This document shows, piece after piece, positions 34,381 through 46,800 of a stretch of 64,000 nucleotides of DNA. The position numbers were made by a program, and so were the translations under genes. Source of the DNA: Owenia fusiformis (taxonomy: Eukaryota; Annelida; Polychaeta; Sabellida; Oweniidae). Numbering within the stretch: the first letter of the stretch is position 1; the number at the start of each line of letters is the position of its first letter. The stretch is taken from the NCBI GenBank assembly GCA_903813345.2, contig CAIIXF020000007.1:5335730-5399729 (forward strand), given 5' to 3'. Under the pieces are notes generated by a model. That model made no database searches. It was not told the DNA's origin and saw nothing but the letters and a program-made list of their open reading frames with translations.

Positions 34381-34848
34381 CTTCTGTTCAGTATTGGAAT
34401 TTCTAGTTTGGATGACGTCATTCATATATTAACCAATAACCAATAACTCCGCATAATACTGGCCAATGGCCTGCGACCACTGACATTTAGAAATGACATA
34501 AAAGCAAATGTCTAAGACAAAGCATCATTCTTTTGTGCGTTTACAAGTCATATTGTCAACATAAAAAAAACTATTTTCGTATCATGTATCGGCAATGGAA
34601 ATTATAAAATACGATCTATTTGTATTTCTTTTACTATTTGAATTATCAGCGTTTTAGAGATTAGATAAAATAAACAAATTGTTGTAAAAGCTTTAAATGG
34701 ATTGTTTGAACATCAAGTGATAATATTTAGCAATTGGTAACATAAGATTTGGATTTAATTTTCTTTCGAAATAAATTTTCTATTTTGCGTTTACATAAGT
34801 TCTCACATTGTCAAAGGCACAAGTTGAAGTTCGTTAGCATTTGGCAAA

Positions 34849-37800
34849 ATGGATTTCGATGAATATAGAAAAAGAGGTAAGTTATATTTTGATTTTTGCA
34901 TGTTTTCTTACGTAAAAATATGTTAATATACTTGTTTAGCGAAAACCTTGAGGAACTTCTTCTCTTGTTCTAAAAACGACTCGAGAATGATTAACAACCG
35001 TTAAGGTAAATGATATAACAGCGTTTGAACTACTGATATACAATTTTTAAAAATTGATTGCCATGATGCCTAGAAGGACAATTCTTGGATTATCAACCTC
35101 ACGACATGTAGTGCTTTTTGAGTGTTTTTTTCATATTTTTTCATATTGATGCCTCCTTTCCTTCCCAAAACATGCATTCACACCTTCATGCTTAGAAAGG
35201 AATGCGGTGGGATAGGGAAGGGAGCCGCCTTGCAAAAAACAAATTCATTAAATCTTGTCAGATGAAACTGCGATTATGGAGTTTTTGTTCTTAACTTTCA
35301 GCCTTTATTGAATTTAGCATTTTGTTTACCACCAATAAAGGTGAGCAACACCATTGCATGAATCTAATTTTGCTGCTTCTAGAAACATGACAATGTTATT
35401 GATGTAGGAAAATGGGAAAGTGCATATAAAAATTTTCCACAAGTAAAAAAGTCTCACGAGTAGGACTTCCAACATCAACATTCTTTTCACGAGGTCAGAT
35501 AATAAAGTCACTAAGTCACCAAAATACATATTTTGACTCCATCAGGGGATTTTGTCACACTTTTCTTGAAAATACCGGATTTTGAATTCAAAATGTAGCA
35601 ATATAGTCATACGAAATGCACCCAATAAAATCTTGCAATGATCAAGCACCCTTTGATTAGTTAATATAATATATAGATATTTAGTTAAGCTTTTTCATTT
35701 TTTTCTCTTTAAGCTGTACACTTTGCCCAAATGTGGGATACGAGTATAGTAAAGCCCATAATAATAATATATCAGGTGTCCCCAAAAAATTGAGCCACTT
35801 TTTGACAAGTATTATCTCAGCAACTGATGAACCAAATTCACTGAAAATTTGTACAAAGTAGCCCAGGAGTATTGGTAGCAAGGTATAAAAAATATGAGAA
35901 AGGTCAAGTAAATATTATGTGAGTACTAAGAAATTCAAGATAGCATGTCATAATAGCCCATACCGGAGCAATGCAATGTGAACCTAATAGCATTTCTACC
36001 CAAAAAATGAGAAGCAATTTGACAAGTAATTTCTCAGCAATAGATGAGCCAAATTCTTCGAGAACTTTCCCTTAGGCATTTTAGGTTATCCTCTGCTAGT
36101 GCCATGAATATGTAAGAGATTGGTCTCATAGTATGTGTGTATTTTAGAATTAAAGACAGTATGTCAAAATAACCAATATCAATGTAAAACTCACTTATTA
36201 ATACATTTCCAAGTAAAATACTTTTCTGCATTTTTTCTTACAATATCACCTCCAATGAATTTGAGAATGAATTGGATTTTGGATATTTGGGATGAATGAA
36301 AAGAATTAATCAGATATCACTCGGCTCCCATCAAACACAATGAAGACTGAGCGTGCGAAGACGATAGCTGGTACAAACATTTTTGAAGTTTCATATCAGA
36401 GCTCCGGTATGGGAATTTTTGACATGCTGTTTTGAATTTCTTAGAACTCACAGAATATGTACTTGATCTTTTTTATATTTTAACAACTTGCTAAAGATAC
36501 TCTTAGACTACTTTGTACAAATTTTCAGTGAATTTGGATCATCAGTTGCCGAGATTATACTTGTCAAAAAGTGGCTCATTTTTTGGGACACCTGATATAT
36601 ATATGTGCTCTGTTAGGATGCTATGTCCTGACGTAATTCACTCTTACCATTGTCATATTATTGTTACGCCAAGTTGCTCATTTATGTTTTCAAATGATGC
36701 TGTTGTACGCAAGATTATTAAATGGTGTTTTATATGATTTGTGGCAAAAACGTCCATTTCTAGATTCAAATGAAGAATACACTGGGACACAAAACTAATT
36801 CGTATTTAACGAACATCTACTGACTTGTAGATTCTATAATTATTGGATAATTGAATGCCTTTTAAAAGAAAGTTAAAAAGTGGGTGGGCTCAATAACCCA
36901 AATGCGAGTAGGTAGTTACCAGTTTCATCACCAGGTGGCTGATTCGGGTCAATTAACATGGCAGGTATATAAGAAAGTTCCCTTAAACTTGAATATTATC
37001 AATTTAAGTGGCTTAATTGTAATATAACCCTTATGTGTCTGATACTTATACTAATGAAAATATGTCCAGTAAAGCAAAATATTATCTGTCCACTAAAAGA
37101 AAAGATATTTCATTTTTTGTGATTTTATAGCATGGGGTCTATGGGGAATCTCCCCGAGCTAGAAGTCACATTTTCAAAGAAAATTAATTTTTCAAAGTTG
37201 ATAAACACTTTTTAAAACCACATTTCTAGATGTAATTTTACATGTAGATTTTAAATATGATATTACTTTGACTGAGTTTTGAATTTTTAATGACGTAAAT
37301 CAAGATTATTTCTACTCGCATTTGGGTTATTTGATCATTTACGGCAGAAGTTAGAAACACATATTAAATAAATGCAATATAAACCAAATGATCACATTCA
37401 AAACACCTGCAGAGCTATAACTTGAATGCAATCGTCAAGAACATGACGTGGTTCTGTTTAGGATTTTTTATATAACACTGATTCTTACATTTTTAACACT
37501 ATGATGGTTTATTTGGACTTGTAGTATAGAACTATTGATGGCAATCATATTTGACCTTTGATTTTAAAAGGTCTTGGGTTCCTAGAATATTTAAAACTCT
37601 CAAATAGACGAATTTCAGGCCCAAAGGGTACATATAGTTTAAAAGTAGTGGGCATAATAACCCCAGACAAGGATTCAGAAGGATTCAGAAATATTTTAGG
37701 CTATCCAAAACATGTATATCCAAAATTATGGCATATTCTATACTTTCTATACTTTCGAACTGCTTTTTTTTAAATGATACTTTTTCAGTCTTAGACGATT

Positions 37801-40800
37801 GGACTCTCTAAAGTCTATACATGTCTATACTTTCTATACTGTCTATACTTTTGATTTTGGTGAATACCCTATGTCTATACTTTCGATACTTTCTATACTT
37901 TACATTTTGGTGAAATCCCTATGTCTATACTTTCTATACTTTCGATACTTTCTATACATTGTAAAACAATATGTGACGTCATAAGTTTCTTGAAAGTATA
38001 GAAAGTATAGAATAAAAACATCTGATTTGTCGAAGACAGTTGGAAAAAAGCAGATCGAAAGTATAGAAAGTATAGAAACTATAGACATTTGATTTGTCGA
38101 AGACAGTTATGGGGAAAAGCAGATCGAAAGTATAGAAAGTATAGACATCTGATATGTCGAAGACAGTTATGGGAAAAAGCAGATCGAAAGTATAGAAAGT
38201 ATAGAAACTATAGACATTTGATTTGTCGAAGACAGTTATGGGGAAAAGCAGATCGAAAGTATAGAAAGTATAGAAAGTATAGACATCTGATATGTCGAAG
38301 ACAGTTATGGGAAAAAGCAGATCGAAAGTATAGAAAGTATAGAAACTATAGACATTTGATTTGTCGAAGACAGTTATGGGAAAAAGCAGATCGAAAGTAT
38401 AGAAAGTATAGAAAGTATAGACATCTGATATGTCGAAGACAGTTATGGGGAAAAGCAGATCGAAAGTATAGAAAGTATAGAAACTATAGACATTTGATTT
38501 GTCGGAGACAGTTCTGGGAAATAGCAGATAGAAAGAATAGAAAGTATAGAAAGTATAGAAACTATAGACATCTGATTTGTTATAGACAGTTATAGGAAAA
38601 AGCTGATCGAAAGTATAGAAAGTATAGAAACTATAGACATCTGCTTTGTCAAAGGCAGTTAGTATGAAAGGGCATTTCGATAGTATAGAAACTATAGACA
38701 TCTGATTTGTCAAAGGCAGTTGGTATGAAAAAGCAGTTCGAAAGTATAGAAAGTATAGAAACGTCGAAGGCAGATAGTATGAAAAAGGAGATCGAAAGTA
38801 TAGAAAGTATAGACATTGCCATAATTCTGGATATACCTCATCCAAAATTGTTTCAAACGGCTCACTTCCCGGTGTACCATTTTCTGCTATAAGTCAAGTC
38901 TCATAAAAGTCGCATAAATCGTTTTTAAAATGATTAATTTATGTTATTTTTATATTTGTCATGAACGAAAATCAAATTTCAAAGACATCGAAGATATAAA
39001 AGAATATATAAAAATTCCCACCAATATGCGTCTTGGGGGGGGGGGGGGGGGTAGAGGGTATAACCCTCAATTATGGGGACCATGGGAAAGAGATGGCAAG
39101 GTTAACATCAAAACTATTAAAGTAGACATCCTGCAGGTAGACAACATAGTTATCAAAAATTATTTAGCTTGGGTGCATGCATGGGAACCCTTTCGTCTCA
39201 CTATGTCATTGTTTTTAGATTTTGTCATGCATTGCTATCTTCAGAAAATTAGATTAGTGCCAAAGTATAGCGATGGTGCAAGATACAGGTTGTTATTTTA
39301 AACATATATTTGAATGTTATTTAAAGCGTTAGGATTACAGCCACTGCCCAGCCAGTATGCAATTTGTGTTCACCTGGGTAAAAACTGACACGCATTCTAA
39401 CTTGACGACACACATTTATTATTCAAGTGGGAAATGAAATTCTGCGACAGGTTTTCTTGAACTGTACGTTTTTGTTGAGGAGTTTGGGAGGTGAGGGGAG
39501 GGGGTGTAGTAAAAACACGTACGTGAATAAAATTACTATTACTTGATTGAAACTATGAGCTACCATTTAGGAAAAATTTCAATAAAATATAATATACTAA
39601 AATCCCTACGCTTAATATTTCCAACATTTTAAGAAGAAACTATAACTAAGCTTTGGTAAATTAACAGGATAATTAAAATTCTACCAACACGAGTAAATAT
39701 TACCTCCGTAAGACTACTAAAGATGCATCAATATTAGCCTTATTGTTTTTAATTATTCATAATGACAAGTGTTTACTGGTTAAGCTTAAATTCTACACGG
39801 TCTAATTTAATTAACTTCTAATTACGTGAATTTTCCACTATGTAATTACTATCCGTTGCTAAATCCATACGCAGGGGAGGGGAATATTGACGAAGTCCTG
39901 ACTCCTCCACTTCATCGATACACGGGAGGTTAAACATCTATCCCATAATGCAGCAGTCTCTTACCACACGTGACAAGTTTGACCAATTATGCATTATATT
40001 TAGCAATAAGCAAGTGCGAACTTATTGACGGCTTGTATAATTCGGTAAGATCTACAATGCATTAACAGGATATAATCCTCTTAAGTTTGGCTTATTGATT
40101 TCTTGAAATTGAAGATTTTCGTCATTTGTTTTGCGATGACAAATTCGCCAATCTATTATTTCTCGTTGAGGTAATTTGTGGAAAGAAGGAGAATCAATTT
40201 CATTTTGATTTGCGAAAACTCCCCTCTCCATATTTATTTTAAGCTAAAATTTTGCTCGATTTTGCTTAAGATCGGCAATGATCCTCAAAAATGGGTGTGC
40301 AAAAAGTGGGAGCCGTAATGCTATATAGAACAGTCATTTTGGCCTAGTTTAGAGACAGAAGTTAAGTCCCCAAACATCAACGCTTACAGGAGCAACTACT
40401 CTCTCAAGATAACAATCGCCCGATAAGTCACGCCCGGTGATCGTACAAAAATGATGGAGGGGGGGGGGGGGGGGGGGGGGGTTAGGCGATTTCTGCAAGA
40501 AAACTCAACAAAGGATCACGTAGGTTATCGCAAACAATTTCAAACGATTCTAACTTGAATTATGAATATTTTCTGATCATGAACATAGGTGTATCTTTTA
40601 GATCCATTCATTATCTTCAAGAGAAGTACATATAATGATAATTTAGTTAATCAGACCTAAGTGATATTGAAGGGGCAATGGACCAATCAACATACTTTTT
40701 CAAAAATGTTGACCTAATTTTCACCAAAAATGCAAACTTTTATTATATTGTTCAATGCATAATGTGCTTTGAGACATGTTCGATTTCCTAAAAGGAAACG

Positions 40801-43800
40801 TTGGTTGCTCCAGGGACTTTAAAGATACTGCATTTGGATGACCAAAATGAATTGAAACTAATGGATAGCATGGGACTTTTCAATGCAGAAATAACATGGG
40901 GAACACTTATCTTAAAGCAATTAAGTTTTTCTTTCAAGAACTATTTGAAACATCAAAATAAAGAATAGTAATGCATTAAACATTGTAAAAATGATTGTAT
41001 TTTTGGTGAAAATGAGGTCAACATCTTTGAAAAAGTGTGTTGATGGGTTGATTGCTAGATAAATATCTCCGAGTTGCATAATTTTCTTTGAAATAATGAA
41101 TTGATCTGAAAGAGAAACTCGTCTTCATTGTCAGAAAATAGTCATAATCCAAGATATAACCTTCTGAAATTGTTTTCGATAAACCACGTGCATGGCAAAA
41201 TATGTTAGGTCATCTAGTATTTTTTTGGAACTGGTACTCTTATAAGATATGAGATCTATTAAAAAAGACGCATCATCACCAACGTGCAAAAGTCAATGTT
41301 TTTGCTATTAATCGGGCAACAATGGTCTACACGACCTGTAATAACAATAGGTATAGGGGACGTTATTATCAAAATACTAATGACATTGCTCACTTTTTAA
41401 AGTTAGTTTCCATGCGTTATACAAAAAAATAATCGAAATAAATTAATTTGGGATGGAGGGGGATCGGATGGAGGGGGGGGGGATCACGTGTATATAAGAC
41501 ATGATAAGACATGCTACTTGAATTTATTCTCATTACTCCAAATTTCCCCATTTTTCTTTCTCCAGAGATATAATATCCAGTTTCTTACTGGGGTACTGAG
41601 TTTATTTTTTTTCAAATACACGAGTTCTTGTGAATTTGTTCCATCGTAAAGATATATAAATCCATCATTTTTGTACGATCACCGGGCGTGAGAGTAGAGG
41701 ATGTGAGTCCCACAAAATGGTCAATAGAGCGCTTATTTGGACAATAACCTATTTATGCTGTGACATCATAGTGACGTATCTCTTGAACATAAAAATGGTG
41801 AAAATCTGATCAGCTATAGAAAGCATTGAATTTCGATAAGATTATAAGAGGAAAGTGACATTCGAACGAGTAGTTGCTATCAGCCCTATGCATACAGTAT
41901 ATTTACCCGAACTAATAACGCGAATTGACCGGTCAATCCGTTCTTGATTTGACGTTTTCTGTACTGGGTTGCGTCGGTAACTCTTTCTTGCGTTTCTATA
42001 CCTTTTTCTCTGTCTTTTACTTTTCACTTTATTTCCCACTTTAGGAGAAATGACAGACATGCGCACTAATATCCTTTTTGGTCATAATGGGGAATTGGAG
42101 ACCATGGGCGGTTGATTGGGGGTAATCATACTAGGGACATTATGGGGATTTTTACTTGCAAGTTTTAAAGAACTTGAAGCGTGGCTTTCATGAAACTGGT
42201 TGCTGTACTGTTTTTTTTCATTTTTTAAGGTACAGAGGAAGTAATGTTGATAAAAAGTGATCAAAATGTGGATAAACGACCTTTTAAAAAACAACAACAA
42301 CTATGATTTACATTTACAAATCATTTTAGCCGTGCCTTATAAATTTCAGAAAATGAGTCTACACACAGAAAAATTGTCTACTTAATACTATGTGAAACAT
42401 AGCGGATTTTCAAAAGCCTCAAAGAAAAATATTTGGCACCTACTCTTATTAAGCCAGATCTAATCAATTTAGCAGAAGATGCAAAGTGTCACTGGCTTCA
42501 GAATATACAGTCATTCCAATCAGTCATTGGCTAAGGAAACAGAATCGTAATACTAACAAATGGTATGATTAGCCCTGCCGCAAGCGTTCCTGCTAGCAAG
42601 TCGTGCCTTGAAATTCTCTCCGGTCGTTATTGTTCATAATTTTTTTATTAGAAATACAGTGTTTGATTTCAATATCGACAATATCTCGAAATTATACTCT
42701 CAAATCGTCAACCATTTTTATAATATAAATGCATTTCAGACAATTATTAGACATCGTTCTATTTCGTTTTTTCGTAAGTTATTTTTGTCGTTTGAGTTTT
42801 GTAGACGTGCACATCATTACAGTTAAATCTGCATGTCTATTGTGTAGTTTCTCCGTAAAACACCATAGACACGAATTGGGAACGTCTAATTCTGTTAAAG
42901 CGCAGGATCGAGAGATTTTACTGAGAAATAGTAAGAATATCGCTCAATTGATTTTTTGACTAAAAGTTGCTGTATCTCGGACAGAATAAACTCCTTGCGC
43001 TCAAGACAATTTCCTTCCTCGTTATTAAAATGGTGTGTCCAAATTTACAAATATATTCCTAATTTGAACTTTGATTTTGTTGCTTGCATTTTTATTAGTA
43101 AATTGACTGGGGAGTAGATCTATTGCGTGTGCATATCAACTGCCCACGCCCTTTCCCCAGAAACCACTTGTCGGATTTTTTTCAAATTCGTACAGATGTT
43201 CGAGGGTACTTATAAGATAAGATATTGAGCTGATTATGGCCATCTTGTTTTCTGGCATAAATTTTTGAGGTTTTTCGCTTTTTGTCATCGAGCTTTGCTC
43301 ATCAGATTTTTTTGCATTCGTACACATGTTTTACTAAATTATAGAAATGATTAAGGGTAGATGTTCACGATGCACGACGGCTACGGTGAAATGCTAATTG
43401 GCTCTATCAGTAATATTCAAGAACTTGCATTTTGACACTTTGTGTGTCATATACACACCCGCAATTATTGAGATTGTCCCTCAGGGATTGTCCACAGTAT
43501 CAATTTCATGATTCAGTATTTAAACTACAGTTTGCAAAATGCACAGCAACTAGCCTGCGTTTTCATTTGTGGTAGTTCTATGGATGTAACTGAGGTACGT
43601 CTGCAACAATGGTGTTCATAGAACAACCAACAGCATTCATCAACCTTGGGGAAGATGTAATGTTACGGGTGTTCCACTTTTGATAATATTGTGGATGGGA
43701 TGTATACTGCAAAAGGTGCTAACTCGACCGAGACCAACCTTGCACCCGGCAGACATATCAGTTATTTAGGGGAAGTGCATCAAAACTTTAGAAAGTTTCT

Positions 43801-46800
43801 CCATCAAGTAATTGGAGCAATTTTAGCGTCTCAAACATTTAAAAAAATATTATCACGATTTAAAAAGATGCTCGTAAGATTTTTCTTAGAATTCGTACAT
43901 ATGGTAGAGAGAGTACCTAATTTTACAGGTGATTTCGTTTTGGGTAGCCAACTCAGCTTGTTTTCTGGAAACCAGTAGAGAAGATATTTTGTGATCAATC
44001 TATTATCGTCATTTCATAAAACCGCTCGTCAGACTTTTCAAATTCCTACAAATGTTAGTGTGTACAAACCGCACTTGTTCTCAACGTAATTCTCGTATTT
44101 CAGAACCACCGTGTCTCTGCAACGGGATGTCCAGCTTTCGGGTTGCTTGTTGCAGAGACACGATGGCTCGATAATACTTTGAGACCTGGTGAAGTTTTAC
44201 AGTCCATTCACTACCGTGATGGCTTCTTGGTGATGTGATTTCTTTCCGTATGACTCAATTTCTGAATATTTTATGCGAACCAATTTACTTGAAATATTAG
44301 ATTCCGATCTTTGGGGAGGGGGGGGGGGGGGGTTGTTAGACATAAGACATTACTTCTTTGCTTGTTAGATCACAACTTGGAACTTGGCTCCTCCTTGTGC
44401 CCCCTGTGCAATTACACGTTTGCCAACATCGAGTATCTGAGAGTAAATAGAAGGTACACGGTCAATATTTGGTTGATCTTAGTCTGCAAATATGCGATTC
44501 AAGAACTAAACATACTGGGAGTAACGTCCTTGTGTGATTGTTACTTTAAGACAAACACCAAAAGTTGTTTTAACCCACGCTCCGAAGGTCTTTGCAATGC
44601 CCTTTGTGAGAAATTTCAATGATTTTGGTGAGAAATTTCAATGATTTTTGTGGGAAATTACAATGATTTTTTCTGTTCATGCCCTTCGTGATGTTCATCG
44701 CATATTATTTTTGTAACGATGAACTCTACCTGACAGACAAGGAAGATTGCATGGTATGACATGATGATACTATCTCATTGCCAGTTTCATTTTCCTTGAC
44801 CCGGCAATGCAAGTGCCACATTCAACTGATTAAAGTAGAAGTATATTGAACACCGACTTTTTTTCTACAAATTTCCGATTTTCTTGAAAAAATCTAGATG
44901 AAAGATATTACGCCTAATAACGTGCAGTGACAAAATATACCGTCGTACACTTTTGGTGTCACTATTAACCTATTTGAAGCAAAGACAATGATGTAGGTTT
45001 GATGAGGTTTTAAAAATTATCTGAGGAATACATTAAGGATTTCGTGTTTGAAATAATCAAAGGAAATGTGTAAAAAACAACATTTTCCAACCGACCAAAT
45101 ATATGGGTAGATTAACCACGAATAAATCGAGCACTGTTCGAAAATCTTCTAAGTTACTAGAAAGTTAAATGTCTTCCCAAACGAATACACACGAAATCAA
45201 ACATGAGATCCTTATGGTATTGCTCAGGTAATTTTTTAAAACCTACATCAAATCTACATCATTGTCTTTGCTTCAAATCGATTAATAGTACATCGTTAAT
45301 AGTACATCGCCGTCGTACATCTAAAGTGTACGACGGCGTTTTTTGTCACTGTACGTTGTCGATGGTTAGGCGTGGATATACCGATGTGTTAGATTCAACG
45401 GTGTTTCGAACCAATTCTTGATCTCTTTTTATATGACTCATCAACACTTTTTTCGCAATAATAAGAAAATCTGAATTGTGCATATTTGATTAAAAAATAA
45501 TTTTCCCATTGAAAGCAATGTTAAATTAAAACATTTTTAGAATAATCAAACGGTTAATCTTTCTAGTCTTGACAAGTTTTGTATTGAATAAAAATTGAAT
45601 AAAATTGAATGATTGAATAAAATTGAGCGTACTTCTTATCTTTTCCAGGAAAGGAAATGGTTGATTACATCGCAGATTATCTTGAGAACATTCGATCAAG
45701 ACGTGTTTTTCCAAATGTTTCTCCGGGGTACATGAACGACTTGGTCCCAGAATCAGCTCCCTTAGACGGAGAAAAATATGAAGATATATTCAAAGATGTT
45801 GAACGCGTCATCATGCCAGGGGTAAGAGGACACTCACCACTATCCGTAAATGATGTCGTTATGATAGTGCCTTTGTAAAAAAGTATATGATCAAGATTAA
45901 ATAAAAGAATGTTGATTTATTTTCTACTTTTTGTAACGACTTACTTTTTCAATGCCATGTTTACAGTTCAAGGCTTTGTTTAATGTAGGCCTACTGTTCG
46001 AAGCGACATTTCGCCATGAATTGAAGAGACTTTGCTTATTTAGTATTGCATATCATCTGATCCTTAGCTTACACCGTTGTTCTACCATATCAAAATTCAA
46101 TTTTATTTTACTCTTGGTATACAGTAAAGTCGATGACCTATGGATTGTATTGTAATTCTCATTCTAAATGGCTTTTAAATATATAAATGATACGTAATAT
46201 CCCAGGCACTTTTCCTACGGTGACCGTACGGTCTATCATTTCTGCGGTCAGTAACATTTCAACGCTCGCCGTAGCGACATTGACCATTAATATTTCGTAA
46301 TATAGGTAGCTGTGGTATCAGTGATATTACAAACAGTATACCTATTGCGTTGTGTTCGCAGTAAAGACAGCAAACCTTGCCTGAAAAACAGTTTCCAAAG
46401 GTACATTTACAAACCAATCAAAACACTACGAAAGACGCAAGTCAACGTGCCGCCCGACGTGCGGCCACCATGGGCCGTTCTGCGGTCTATCAACGACCTG
46501 TTGATTTCTATGGATACTGCATAAAATGAACAAATACTATAACTCCAAGTTATAGGTTCTACGGCTTCTCTGCGGGCAGTAAAAACTCGATACGCCTTAC
46601 GGAGACCGCAGAGTGACCGTAGTTTTCCTACGCTAGCCGCAGAAATTCCCTGATTTAATTGATCTGCGGTCGACGTATACACGTATACGGTCACCGTTCG
46701 ACACATGTGACTGGGGTGTAACTTACAAAATGAAGACTTAAACATAAACCATACAACAATAAATAGGTTGATTTCAATGGTTTGTATCCAAATATTTTAC

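Larger units (their letters stand above)
28741..34848. other. Region between the zinc-finger gene and HDC
   Basis: The 5' end of the minus-strand zinc-finger gene and the plus-strand HDC gene face away from each other here. Any upstream zinc-finger exon and both promoters should lie in this 6.1 kb, but none is recognisable by eye. It contains a receptor-motif tandem array (29.5-30.0 kb), a TIR element (31.7-32.5 kb) and a long-TIR element (33.3-34.4 kb). A short repeat (about 33127-33267) shares GCTACGGCCGCCGT with about 51190. Confidence 0.5.
34877..45648. other. HDC intron 1, repeat-rich
   Basis: This 10.8-kb intron contains a mariner-like MITE, a GATGCGAGTAG-family MITE, the 37.7-38.8 kb minisatellite, a long foldback (40.4-41.7 kb), a 14-bp hairpin (44.1 kb) and a small TIR element (44.9-45.35 kb). 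Between about 43.1 and 44.1 kb several degenerate copies of a TTTTTCAAATTCGTACAGATGTT-like module occur, about 130-550 bp apart; I do not recognise it. No nested gene is supported. Confidence 0.55.

Noticed and set aside
37979-38845. 288-codon minus-strand and 168-codon plus-strand open frames with repeating peptides
   Set aside because: Both follow from a stop-poor minisatellite unit, are open on opposite strands at once, and lie within an HDC intron.
38930-39301. 123-codon plus-strand open frame
   Set aside because: Contains a poly-glycine run from a G homopolymer and nothing recognisable.
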